64,000 bases of DNA, taken from contig JAHLKC010000167.1 in assembly GCA_025449115.1 (NCBI GenBank), positions 1 to 64,000 of the forward strand, written 5' to 3'. The stretch comes from Chytridium lagenaria. Taxonomy: Eukaryota; Chytridiomycota; Chytridiomycetes; Chytridiales; Chytridiaceae. Positions 22,759 through 33,604 of the stretch are shown here, piece after piece; the first letter of the stretch is position 1, and every line of letters begins with the position of its first letter. The notes beneath the pieces were generated by a model, which was not told the DNA's origin, ran no database searches, and worked only from the letters and a program-made list of their open reading frames with translations. Position numbers and translations under genes: made by a program.

Positions 22759-24650
22759 ATGGCTACCACAGCATTTGCAGACGTCCAGGACGGCACAGGG
22801 ATATCGGCCTTTGAAGCCGAGCATCTCATCGAATCTATACAAGAACTTCAAATCGCTGACATTGGCTCATCCCGGTAACCACTTTCCTAATCTGCATTTT
22901 ACTCACACACCTTGTAGATGGTTCCAACAACACAAATCCATTGAAAAGCTTAACATTCAAGCCCACATGAGCACCCAAAACAACACCGACCCCTTTATCA
23001 CCGAACTTTTTGTCTCCACCAACAAGGTTCTCTAATCATCATTGATTCTTGTTAATATGTTAAGGTGAAAACGCTGGTCCACAATCTCCTCGTCATCGAA
23101 GCATGGAAGACCAAGATATTCCCAAAAGTAGTCAAGGAGGCTGCAGTTGCAAGTGTCAGGGCTTATTTTATTGTAAGTTGTATTTGAGGGGATGTTATTG
23201 ACTTTGGATTAGCTGTTTCATGAAGCGACGCTCTTAAATTTGCTGGAGGTGATAATGTACAGTAAGGAAGCGACTATGTCGATAGACGAGTATTTGTATC
23301 CGTTGGTGAATTACTGTGCGCGAAAGTTCTCATACCTTGATGACTGGTAACGCTTTTCGATCAACCTTTTTGCTTAAATTGTTAAAGGGAATGGGAGGAG
23401 ATGCCTGCCGAGAAGATTATGAGTATGCTTCAAAGTTCAGACGAAGAGGTACATATCCGTTCCTTATCACCAACTCACCTTTCTTATAGTCTCTCCTCCG
23501 CAACGACAAAGAACTTCGCTACGTTGTCGCCATCAGTTCCATTTCGATCCTTCGGTACATCACCGATGTAGTTTCCGAGCTACCCCTCTCCATCATAACG
23601 TCCATTCTCAGCGTCCACGATTTCATCTGTTCGTTCGGTGACGCTTTTAGAGAAGGCACCTTGGCTTCGCCAAATCAAAGGAAAAAATGGACGACCCGCT
23701 AAATTGGCTTATTTTGAGGGAGGTGTTTGGAAAGAATGTGATTTGGATGACGTTAATCGGATTCGAAAGGTGGAGGCGCAGGTTAGGCCTTTTTTTGTAT
23801 TTTTTTATTTTCGATATGGTTTCCGTTCGTGACGTTTAATGTTTTTCATGCAGGTGTGGATACTTTTGTACAATCTCTTAATGGACAACGAATGCCGAAG
23901 AAAGTACACGTACACTCCTTACAACCACGGCATGGTTCTACGGGTAAGGTTATCAACATTTATCACAATCTAACTCCTTTTTTTACAGCTCAAGCCCTTC
24001 CTGACAGAGACAAGCATCGACCAGATCCCGATTCTTTCGGATCTTCTTCGATATGTTGAAGAACTCTCGCTAATGGATGTTTCATTGAGTTCAAATAACA
24101 CACCCATGTTGTTTGAGGTGAGTTAGTTTTTTTTCTCGTTTTTCCGCCGTTATTATTCTACTTTCTTTTTAAATCTGCATGATAGATTTCAGAACCTGAA
24201 CAGCAGCTCTCGCTTGACTGTGACGTCAATCTTTTAGCCTCCCAATTTTCGACTATGATGCGCACTGAAGCCGCAAGAAGTAGATCAGATGACATCAAAG
24301 GGTAAGCTTTTTTTATTATATCTTGTTTTTGCCTCATTTGTATCCGCCATATCATCCATAAATACCACGACCTAAATCTTTGTAAAGGATATCAGAGATG
24401 TATAGCTTAAACGATCTCGAACCCCTTCTTGAGGATCCAAAATGTTCGAAATGCGGTATCCCGGCTGTTCAGCGGTGCTCGAGATGCAAGAACGAGTGGT
24501 ATTGCGGGTACGTTCTTTTCTTTTTTTTCCGGAATCTTTTATAATATTATGTTAACGGAGAGGTTCAGGAGAAGCTGTCAAGTTGGGGCATGGAAGTCAC
24601 ATAAGGATATATGTGATTTGATGAAGTCCGCAGAAGATCTCAAGATATAA
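22759..24650 (+). CDS. ZMYND10: ZMYND10 homologue, dynein-arm assembly factor with C-terminal MYND finger
   Basis: ZMYND10 acts in the cytoplasm with co-chaperones to preassemble axonemal dynein arms. The spliced protein matches the family along its whole length: WFQQHKSIEKLNIQAHMSTQ, VKTLVHNLLVIEAWKTKIFP, LFHEATLLNLLEV, ISILRYITDVVSELPLS, LLEKAPWLRQIKGK, VWILLYNLLMD, LKPFLTETSIDQIPIL, and the C-terminal MYND zinc finger CSKCGIPAVQRCSRCKNEWY..C then CQVGAWKSHKDIC. About ten introns of 42-80 bases are seen, the first at 22875-22917. One base near 23635 must be skipped to join SVHDFICSF to the LLEKAPW segment. Its 5' end is about 90 bases from the divergent ABC transporter. Retention of this factor is strong evidence that the organism makes motile flagellated zoospores. 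Confidence 0.93.
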
Positions 24651-24744
24651 CGTTTATAAAATACTATATTCTCTAGACATACAAAAAAAATATTTATAAT
24701 GACTACATATATAAAGATTGCTATTTTCTATAAAAAAAGGCACG

Positions 24745-27448
24745 TTACATCTTTTGCATTGGCGTCAGCCCCATCATCTTCAACCCTCCCGAAATAACCA
24801 CCCTAGCCGCCCACAACAACGCCATCCTCGCTCTCGCCACATTCTCCGGAGACCCCTTGACAAACATAGAATTATGCCCCGACGATATCTGTCTGGCCAG
24901 CGACACCAAGAACGGCACAAACGCCGAAGCATCCAAAGTCGAGGTAGCAGCACCCATGGCTTTAGGAATCTGCGCGATAACGCTAGCAAGATCAACGGCA
25001 GAGGGTGTGCGGGCGAGTAAGGAAAGATCGGCCTTTTCAAATTCCGTCATGGCGGTATCGTCGAGACCGTCATCCAAGATAGTGTCGGGGAATGGGATGG
25101 GAACGCCACTGCGTCTTTGGATGCCGCAGAGTCTTGCATGGGCGTATTGTAGGTATAGCCCCACGTCACGTTTATCGTCAACAATACGTCCCCAATCAAA
25201 GATACAGTCTTTCACGCGTTTGGCTTGTTGAAATTGAATGAGGATTGCAGATGGCGAGGAAGGCGGCAACTTCGTCGGTTAAACCGTCGCGACCAGTGAC
25301 TTTGGTGTAGTTGGATTCCGACGCTGTTCGAGGATCCCATGTGTCGTCGATGGGTTCGCCTTCATCGGGAAACACCATAGAAGATTTTCCGGAAATGGTT
25401 CTTAGATGGTTGGTGGCAAGATGGATCCAGCGGTAAGGTGAGGAGTAACCATCATCTTCAGGGATGGTAGCATCGGTTTCCAGTCCTAGAATTCTTTCCG
25501 TAAGGGACCTCGATCCAATGAACGCCACCCTCAGAAGAAGGTTTGGCACCTTCATCCGTGTTGATACTCTCCTCTGAGCTTACTCGTGATGCACTGAAAC
25601 GTGAAGAATGGGGCTTCCAGTATCCAAGCAACTCAATCAACCGTCTTGCAAGCAAAACGCGGTAATGGCGAGACCAGGAAGTCACGACAAATGTCAAAAT
25701 CTCAGGCTTTGCATTCAACTCATTGTTTGAAAACCCATGTCGATTTAATGCCAAGCAGCGTCCACAGCAAGAGATGTCGGAGCCCCTCCCTCATGAGTTA
25801 ATGTGGCGACACCAAAGTTACTCCCGAGACGAAGATCGAGAGCAAGACCATCCTTAAGGTCTATCGGTCCTTTCAATGCAGAACTCTCATCCTCATCATC
25901 ATCAAGATCATCAAACACTGAATCAGGGTCACTTTCCTCTCCATTCACAGCGAGGCTCATGTTGCTCCTTCCTCGAATGCTTTTCCGTCTTGTCGAAAGC
26001 CGAGGCTTGAGTAAAGGAGCCTCAACGTGCCCAGATTGAAGAGGCTGTAAAACCTTTGTGAGGATCAAGGTATCTTTCCCGTCTTTAGTCAAGAGACCGT
26101 TCTCGTATTCATCCGTTTCCACATCCAGAACATCGCCTGCCCCGTATTTTTCTAGAACCTGTTTCATGCCTCGTTGCCATTCTGTGTGGACTTGATTAAA
26201 CAACCGATATGCAACCCCCTTTTGGCCCGAGGCCAGTTCGGCGAGGATGTCAAGGGCTCGACGTTCAATGTCAACTGCTTTGTCGCCAAAAGTCACATCC
26301 GACGTGGAGGCAGCAGGAGTCGTCGTTTCAGATTCACCTGAAATTCTGCTGTTTGCTCTTGCCAACAATGTCGTGAGATATCGCAACGGATCCGCTAATA
26401 AAAGTTCTTTATCCCCCGACATCTCGTATTCAGCAAGCACCAGTCCTAAAATAATTCAGCATCTTCACTGCAGATAAAACTTCAAACCTGTATCAACAGA
26501 CCACACTCTTATGCGACACGATGATCGTACTTTTGTTTTAGCCAAACGCAGCGATCGGACGACAAACGCGGCCGAAAATATACCTCTTAAATGAGAGGCT
26601 TCGAATCTGTTGCCATAACCTGGGAGTTCGTATTCGACGACTGCTTCTTGACATGATTCTAATGAGGCGAGTAGGTTGACGTCTGCATCCATTTCTGGTT
26701 TTCTTGTGAGCGAGTTGATGATGTCGTCACGTCCATATTGTTCGCCTTCACGAGCCACCTTGCAAACATTTTAAAGGTAGTTTGGGGGTAAAAGCAGTAC
26801 CTGAAGAATGATCTCACGGAAAAGCCGCTCCTTGTTTAAACAAAAGGATAGACATCGACCTTCTGCTTCCACGCAGTCCACATATTCATCCTTTTCCCAC
26901 TATAACATGATGCAAAACGATTTAGAAAAGCTATCCAAATCCAACATCAAGCTAAAAGAGCGCATTAAAGCATATCTTCCCACCTTTTCCGATACCTCTT
27001 TACATCTCAAAAACAATTCTGCCTTTGTATCCTTCTCCAACTGTGTCATCACCACATCCGCTTTCTTCCCTTTCCGTCGATTCTTTGGCGCAGCATCCAC
27101 CTCCTCTTCCTCTTCCTCCTCCAACTCCTGAATTTCTTCTTCCTCTAATCCCATGGGTCGTGGAATCCGAAACCGATGCCCACGTCTATTACTCCCCAAC
27201 GAGAAGATGGCTGACAATGAGACGGTGATGCGTGCACCTTTTGCAAAACGGGCACGCTCAACGATTGGACGGATGGCATCTTCGGTTTGGGAGGTGAGGA
27301 GGGCGAGCTTGCTCACGATGTGGGAGCGAAAGATAGAGGCCATCGGATGGGGAAAAAAATTGAGCAAAGGTCTTTGCAAAGTTGGATTGTTGGCTGTTTG
27401 GAAAGGGTACGTTGTCGTGATGATGGCGAAACAGCTAGGAACTGCCAT
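24745..27448 (-). CDS. Arginyl-tRNA synthetase-like protein with degraded catalytic motifs
   Basis: The C-terminus is a clear ArgRS DALR anticodon-binding domain: AKRVKDCIFDWGRIVDDKRD, GLYLQYAHARLCGIQRR and the ending GLKMMGLTPMQKM. Upstream segments align by eye with the ArgRS catalytic core: VVEYELPGYGNRFEASHLRG at the HIGH position, RIRVWSVDTG where GDWGTQFG is usual, and LTFVVTSWSRHYRVLLARRL. The HIGH motif is reduced to EASH, and VHWIEVPYGK stands where ArgRS continues into GMSTRKG, so the KMSKS loop is missing. A long acidic insert (DDLDDDEDES) interrupts the core. It is probably a non-canonical ArgRS paralogue with a regulatory or tRNA-binding role, comparable in spirit to DALRD3. Frame changes are needed near 25500, 25260 and elsewhere. 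The start is either MAVPSCF (27448) or MASIFRSH (about 27343). Convergent with ZMYND10. Confidence 0.65.
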
Positions 27449-27700
27449 TATTGTTGAGCAGCGCTAGACCTTTGTTCATTTTGAATTGAGGGTTTGGGCT
27501 TATAACAATCCTGAGTTAGATACGCTTCACGTACGTTCTACGAAACGTACATGGTTTTGTATTTTCATTTTTGCCTGGAAGCATAGCATAGCGTCAGCGG
27601 CACATACTACAAGCTGTAGAGAGATTTATGGGGGATAGAGGGTATTCAGAGGTCACTGGAGATGGGGGACGGTTTGAAGGAAAACAAATTTGGTGTAAAG
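27449..27700. other. Edge of the rearranged island
   Basis: Bases 27610-27690 (tttatgggggatagagggtattcagaggtc...) resemble 29545-29615, which is the region downstream of the minus-strand family copy at 29650. So the 3' flank of a family gene is present here without its gene body. Confidence 0.5.
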
Positions 27701-28163
27701 CCTCCATCACAACAATTCTGAAGTTTCTAAACAGATTCCCACAGACTCCACACAGCACAGGCGGCTCATGGAGATTTGGTCAACCGCAACGACGTCCTCA
27801 CCAGCCCATCCTCAGATGCGGTCTCAAGGGATCCTTTCACCATCACACTTTCAGCCCAAACGCTTGCCACCACCAACTCCACCAAGGCCCTCATCACCCA
27901 CACTCAACCATTCCCGTTCCCCTCAACCAACCCATAGACGACCTCTCCGCCCGTCTCACCAAAGTCGAAGAGGACCTCCACAACGCCTCTCGTTTCGCCA
28001 ACGAAAAAATGGCGCGCTCCCTCCTCGCCTTTGTTCAAAAACTTCCTCCACAACCACCACAACCACCACTGAGATCTGTGTCCACGAGCAACGCCCACAA
28101 CAAATTGAATCATGGAACGCCGTGTTCTACACCAACATTGTCGAGCTTCGTCAGAAAGTGTAC
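27701..28163 (+). pseudogene. Family-X copy A, 5'-half fragment in plus orientation
   Basis: Best compared with the intact copy at 36755-37639. The fragment starts where the intact gene encodes ESLHLNH and runs to the position of LRQQIDNLK, then stops at the centre of an inverted repeat. The similarity runs through several frames, with segments such as DDLSARLTKVEEDLHNASRF and SFRQRKNGA in different frames, so it is broken by indels. It lacks the first 60 codons and the whole C-terminal part. I do not recognise the family; I call it family X here only for reference. Confidence 0.6.
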
Positions 28164-28650
28164 TTCTCTAAACTTTGAAGTTGTAGACTTGCTGGCGAAG
28201 GTCGGTGATGTTGTTGTAGAACACTGAGGTCCATGCTTCACTTTGTTGTAGACGTTGTTCGTGGTCGCAGATCTCCATGGTGGTGCTCTTGGTTGCGGAG
28301 GAGGTTTTGTGGATAAAGGCGAGGAGGGAGCTGGCCATTTCTTCGTTGGCGAAACGGGAGGCGTCGCGGAGGCCTTCTTCGACTTTGGTAAGGCGAGCGG
28401 AGAGGTCGTCTTTGGGTGGGGGGGGGGGTGGGGGTGGTTGAGTGTGGGGAATGAGGGCGGTGGTGGAGTTGGTGGTGGCCAACGTTTGGGATGAAATGGT
28501 GTTTGTGACAGGATCTCTTGTGTTCGTATCGTTGTGGTTGACCAAATCTCCGAGAGCCGAATGAGTGGAGTCCGTGGGAGTTTGTTGAGAAACTTCAGAG
28601 CTGTTGAGATGGAGGCTTTTGGCGGTACTTGGAGTTTGAGCTCCCTGGGC
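27701..28650. repeat. Large inverted repeat formed by two half genes meeting tail to tail
   Basis: Arms of about 460 bases (27701-28163 and 28168-28650) are reverse complements of each other with many differences and almost no spacer. The centre is near 28165, where tctaaactttgaagttgtag joins the two arms. Such a near-zero-spacer palindrome is prone to further rearrangement. Confidence 0.6.
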
Positions 28651-28735
28651 GTCGTCGTCATGAGGTGACGTCTTATTGACCATGTTTTGGATTTTGACTT
28701 TCAGTGATCGGCCCTTTGAGACGATGTAGGAGCTA
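28168..28735 (-). pseudogene. Family-X copy B, 5'-half fragment in minus orientation
   Basis: Reads from FSSYIVSKGRSLKVKIQNM through TSPHDDDAQGAQTPSTAKSL, NTISSQTLATTNSTTALIPH, a Pro-run, KDDLSARLTKVEEGLRDASR and ends at LRQQVYNFKV, all in one good frame of about 171 residues from 28683. It then meets copy A head-on. The missing C-terminal part (VENYYLRQDSRIAMGF...) lies next door at 28738 but on the opposite strand, as if this half gene had been flipped in place. Confidence 0.65.
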
Positions 28736-28737
28736 AA

Positions 28738-29048
28738 GTGATAACCTTAAAAGTGGAGAACTACTACCTTCGTCAGGATAGTCGGATTGCAATGGGTTTT
28801 GTTAGCTTGCTGTGGATGGAGGTTCAAAAGCCTCAAAGGTTGTGGACGCCGCGCCTATCAATTATGACCGATACCGTATTCCTTACACTCATCATCCTCC
28901 TCCTCTTCCCACTCCTGTTTCTACCAACACTGCGAATAATGGTACCGGCAACTTTATACACGTTCCTGCTGACGTTTATGCTTTAACCTTTACGCTTCCT
29001 CCCAACAATCCCTCCATGCTTCTGATAGTCCCGCTCATCACTGCATGA
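28738..29048 (+). pseudogene. Family-X C-terminal fragment, inverted relative to its 5' half
   Basis: Begins DNLKVENYYLRQDSRIAMGF and includes IDYDRYRIPYTHHPPP and a Pro/Thr-rich tail, matching the last third of the intact family member at 36755. It starts within three bases of the end of copy B's first exon sequence on the other strand, which marks an inversion breakpoint. There is no start codon of its own. Confidence 0.65.
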
Positions 29049-29649
29049 ATTCTTTCAATTTATTTACCTTCAAACCATCCCCCATCCCAGTAACTTCTGC
29101 ATACCCTCTACCCTCCATAAATCTCTCTCATTGTAATCTGCCTCTCTCGCCATCCTCTCGGATAAAGTCAAATACAGCAATTTAGTTAGACGTAGATGAG
29201 GTATTTAGACTTTGACGGGGTTTCCCCATGCGAGCTCCAAAGGTCTACCTATTTAAATATTCGTCAGTCTAAGGAGGGTGTGTGGACGGAGAAGAAGGCT
29301 TTGATATTTGATTGTTAACACGGTTTGGTTTGTTTTTTGTTGGATGGAAGAAAGATGATGCTGGATTCGAGGTGATGTTTTGGATAGCCAAACAACATGA
29401 TTCATTTCCTGTAGTAGTAGACTGACGACTATTTAAACTGGCCAAAGACCTTTGGAGACGCATAAGAAAACCCGTCATCTACGTATATGAATTGTATTTA
29501 TTTAATTTAATCTGGGAGCGCGAGAAAGGCACAATATTACAAGGAGAGAGAGTTATGGGGGTAGAGGGTATTCAGAAGAAAACAGTGGTAAGGGGGATGG
29601 TTTGAAGGAACACAATTTTGAAAAGGATCCATGCAGACTATTAGAAGCA
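29049..29649. other. Downstream flanks of family-X copies, no gene
   Basis: The plus-strand 3' flank of the C-terminal fragment (to about 29200) and the 3' flank of the minus-strand copy (29520-29649) share short homologous stretches. A 69-residue minus-strand frame at 29269-29478 has no recognisable feature. Confidence 0.45.
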
Positions 29650-30549
29650 TCAAGAGCTTGGAGGGACAGATTGTTGGGAAACGTTGGGGCCAGAAGAAGA
29701 ACCGTCAGCAGGAGCGTCTGAAACGTTTGCCGGTAGCGGTGTTCGCAGTGTTGGTGGCAGCAGCAGGGGCGGGAGGAGGAGGAGGGGGAGTGTAAGGAAC
29801 ACGGTAACGATCATAATCAATGGGCGTAGGGTCCACAAATCCTTGAAGTTTTTTGCACCTCCATCCACAGTAAGCTTACAAAACCCATAGCAAATCCGGC
29901 TATCTTGACGCAGGTAGTAGTTCTCTACTTTAAGGTTGTCGATTTGCTGGCGAAGGTCGTTGATGTTGTCGAAGAACACCCAGGTCCATGCTTCCTTTAG
30001 TTGCAGACGGTTCTCATGGTCGCAGATTTCGACGGCGGTGCTCTGGTGGCGGTGGTTGTTTTTTCGATAAAGGCGAGGAGGGAGCTGGCCATTTTTTTGT
30101 TGGCAAAACGGGAGGCGTCTTGAGGCCTTCTTCGACAATAGTGAGGCGGGCGGAAGAGGTCGTCTTTGGGTGGTGGGGGTGGGGTGGTTGAGTGTGGGGG
30201 ATGAGGGCGGTAGTGTAAGTGGTGTCCAACGTTTGCTCTGAAAAGATTGGTTGTGACAGGTTCTCTTGTGTGTGCATTGAAGGATGGGTTTATGTCGTTG
30301 TGGTTGAGCGAATCACCATGAGCCGCCGGTGTACAGTCCGTGGTTTTTTGAGAAACTTCAGGATTATTGAGATGGAGGCTTTCGTGGGTGCTGGAGGTTT
30401 GAGCTCCTTGGGCGACCGTCGTCATGAGGTGACGTCTTCTTGAACATGTTTTGGATCTTTGCTTTCAGTGATCGGCCCTTTGAGACGATATAGGAGCCTA
30501 AGGTGGAGCGGGCGCCGCGGACGTTGCTGGATCGTTGGAAGAAGGGCAT
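29650..30549 (-). CDS. Family-X copy C, full length but frame-broken
   Basis: The start MPFFQRSSNVRGARSTLGSY is identical to the intact copy at 36755 and the end is the same QQSVPPSS. In between it contains HESLHLNNPEVSQK, a Pro-run, KDDLF, ASRFANKKMASSLLAFI, EICDHENRLQ and LRQQIDNLKVENYYLRQDSR. At least three frame changes separate these segments (near 30415, 30170 and 30040), so as given it does not encode a continuous protein. The 5' flank, including a TATA box on the minus strand near 30690, is shared with the plus-strand copies. Function unknown; see the copy at 36755 for a description. Confidence 0.6.
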
Positions 30550-30900
30550 GTTGAAAGTGTTGATAAAGGTTGGTAGATGATGGGAAGCTTGATGGAGTTG
30601 CTGTTGGGTAGGTAGAATGAAGGGTTTTCTTTATGATGTGCTGCTACGGTGGAGAAAGTAAATGGTTCCCTGAAGTTTGACTCTCGCTCCTTTTTATACT
30701 TTTTCGAAAAGGCGTTGCCTACCTGTCACGTCTACGAATAAAACGTTACTGTGGCGATCATCATTGTTCTTGCATGAGGGATGGCCCCCAATGTGGGAGT
30801 TACAGAGTGTCGGCTTTGCGCAGATAATGAATTCTGGTCAATCCCTCAAAGTAAACTGGAAGATTTGATTGCACCCGAGACGTGTGGGGATAAAAGGATT
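30550..30900 (-). promoter_or_regulatory. Conserved upstream region of family-X copy C with TATA box
   Basis: Reverse complement of the same upstream block found before copies D and E. It includes agtataaaaaggagcgaga (minus strand, near 30685-30705) about 150 bases from the ATG, and a CATCATAAAGAAAACCCTTCAT leader segment. Confidence 0.6.
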
Positions 30901-31090
30901 GCTGGATGCATGTATGGTGGAGTTTAGCGATCTGTGCAAAACAGGATTGTCAAATGAAGCAGATAACAAATTGTCAGAATTCTATTATCTGATACCTACA
31001 TATGTACCTTTGTATGAGTCAGTGTAATGAGGTGACAGTGATTATAAAGTACGAAATAAGCCGTTGTGTAACTGTTGTACTTTTGGCTTT

Positions 31091-31212
31091 TCACTTATAA
31101 TTAATTAATTAATTAATTTGAACGGCTTGCAACGTATGCTTTTGATTTTAGTATTTATTTATTATTTATTTATTTAAATTGTATCCAAAATAAATAAATA
31201 AATAAATATAAA
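31091..31212. repeat. AT-rich microsatellite and hairpin
   Basis: Five TAAT units (taattaattaattaattaatt) are followed by a tatttattatttatttattt tract, a short loop near 31182, and a complementary aaataaataaataaataaat tract. The two tracts can pair to form a stem of about 20 bases. Three further CTGA units (ctgactgactgac) lie at 31264-31281. Confidence 0.7.
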
Positions 31213-31409
31213 AAGAGTGTTTCATCATCCCTCACTCTATACGACGGCTGCTACTACTAACTGTTGACTGACTGACTGACGGCGGTTTTCACACTTCACA
31301 CCATCCCTCACCGTCATCAGCATCAAACATCACAACCTCTAAGGACAGGCAGATAGATTCATTTCATTCGTAGAGGGTTGTCGATTCTTGCTTCAAAACA
31401 ACAACAGCA

Positions 31410-33245
31410 ATGACAACTGCAACCACCACCACCACTGCACAAGAATGTTCCCATGCAGAACAAGTCAAAAAAGTCTTTGATACTCCAGTCTCTTTTGATG
31501 CAAACACTTCTGTCGCTCGGTCTCACTTTCAGTTGCTCATCAAAGTACATGACCATCCGCACAAGGGCGTCAACGATGTGGTGAGTGTGAGTTGAAGAGT
31601 TGCCATTCAACAGGATTCGAGTGAAGCGTCAAGTGTTTGAAGCGGATGCTTGGTAGTACGAGTGATAGGGAGCTAATGGGTACTGGGATCATCCATTGAC
31701 GAGCGATAGCGATCATAGCAAAACGTCTATTTAAAGTCAACCATACTGAACAATGTGATGATTAGGGAGAGAGAACGACATTAAAACCCGCCAAACCCGT
31801 CATCGTAGACGACAATTTCCGTCTCGCCCAATTCAAGCTCAACATTCAAAAACTCGTCTCTGGCTATCCCATCAAATGGGTCCCCAACAGCACAAAACAA
31901 AAACTCTCGCAGCACATTGAAAGGTACGATCGTGGTCTCTCTTTACATCTTTTAATTCTTTTCATTAGAACAGCTCAAGGCCCCTCTGGTCTCTACAACC
32001 CCACCGACACCATCGAACTCATCCGTCTTCGTTGGAAAGACGTTGGCGTCACCCTTCCCTTCCATCTCACCACCAAAATAACCCCAACACGAGGGTACAC
32101 AGATTACCTCAACACCGAATCTACTCATCGAAATCGTTCTGGGTCGCTTGATAAATGGGAGGAATGGTATGTGGTGTTTTCGGACCAAAACATGCTGTTG
32201 TACAGTCAGACGGATCGCTTTGCGTCGGAAGAGATTGCGGCGGTCGAGCATCCGGTGTTGGGGAGTATCAGGAGGCGTTGAATGATTATGCGAGTCATGG
32301 GATTTTTGTTGAACCACCAGGGTTTGCGAGGAGGTATCAATCCATGACTGGGTTATGTAAGTCCTTCCTTATAAGTTGTCGTCATGCGAGGTAGTCCTTT
32401 TGCTCATATTTCTTTCTTTTCTTGTTCACAGTCGCCGGATATAACCCACTCATCGTGAACGACGAAAACTTTTATCTACCAAAGAACAAGCACATAGAGG
32501 ACTTTAGACATGAAGACATTGCACCTCTCACCCGCGACAACGGCCACCGTCCAACCCCCTACCTCATCATGGACGTCCCCCTCGTCTGCAAAGTCACGTA
32601 AGTCATCCCATCCCCCCATAAAAATTCCACAAAAAAGTAACCCCTCTTCAGCCCAGGCAGATACTACGGCTCCAACTTCAAATCCCAAACCCCCGAATCC
32701 CTCGCCCACCTCGTCGCCACCCTCAAAGTCTACCCCCCACCCACCCGTCCCACCAACAACCTCATCCTCATGTCCGCCCTCGACCAACTCTTCAACCCCC
32801 TCCGCGCACGTATAGGCCCATACACCCTCTTCCAACTCCGTTTCATCTTCCGCACCGCCTTCACCGCGTTCTCCGGATGCGTCGCCACAACCCTCACGCG
32901 AACCGTTTCCGCGCAACAAGCGCAAGCGACGCTCGATGGACGCAGTGGAGGACGGTGGAGGGGGAGAGTGATGGTGCATACCGGGTTTTGGGGGTGTGGG
33001 AGTTTTGGTGGGAATCGAGGGGTGATGGCGTATTTGCAGATGGTAGCGGCGAGTGCGGCGGGGTGGATGAGATTGTGATTCATTATGCTGGGGAGGAAGA
33101 GGGGAAGGATGTGGAGAAGGCTTTGGGGTGGGTAAAGGAGGATTTGGGGTTGGAGAAGAGGAGGAGTGGGGTTTTTGAGGTTGATGTGGAGATGTTGTTG
33201 AGGAAGATGCAGGAGAGGAAGGAGATGTGGGAGGAGGCGAATTGA
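31410..33245 (+). CDS. Possible macro-domain/PARG-like ADP-ribose hydrolase family protein
   Basis: Five exons join without correction until near the end: 31410 to about 31578 (GVNDV), then GERTTLKPAKPVIVDD.., TAQGPSGLYNPTDTIELI.., FAGYNPLIVNDENFYLP.., and TPGRYYGSNFKSQTPESLAH... The most informative segment is VHTGFWGCGSFGGNRGVMAY followed by LQMVAASAAGVDEIVIHYAG; a W-G-C/T-G-x-F-G-G-N loop followed by a helix and a V-x-x-H strand is typical of the PARG-like branch of macro-fold proteins that remove or bind ADP-ribose. One frame change at a GGGG run (33060) is needed there. The GGG-x(6-8)-QEE catalytic signature of canonical PARG is not evident, though FSGCVATT..AQQAQ is a weak candidate. 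The first exon is Thr-rich. Confidence is moderate for the fold and low for activity. Confidence 0.45.
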
Positions 33246-33604
33246 TTCCTTTTTTTGTTGTATATATCGCTTTCATCTAGATTATTTTCTTTAATGCGTT
33301 TACTATTTTCGCGTTAAATGTCGTTTACTTATTCTATAACGAAACATCTTTTTCTTTCTCGTTCGTGTTTCTTTACACGCCGTTTTTAATAACAATTTTC
33401 ACGACCTTTTTTTAAACAATTTTCCAATAAACAAAAAGAACGTCAACCCAACGGCGCGTTAAACCCATCCTCTTCCACCCTGATACCTGCAGACATGGAC
33501 TTTCTGGCCCCGCATCCGCTGTCTCAATGCCCAAAACTATCGGAAACGGCATCTGACAATTTCTGACAATCCTACTCGTCCAAACATCATCGACAAAAAT
33601 GGGA

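Noticed and set aside
28255..28494. Gly-rich plus-strand frame
   Set aside because: Antisense of copy B's Pro-run and coiled coil.
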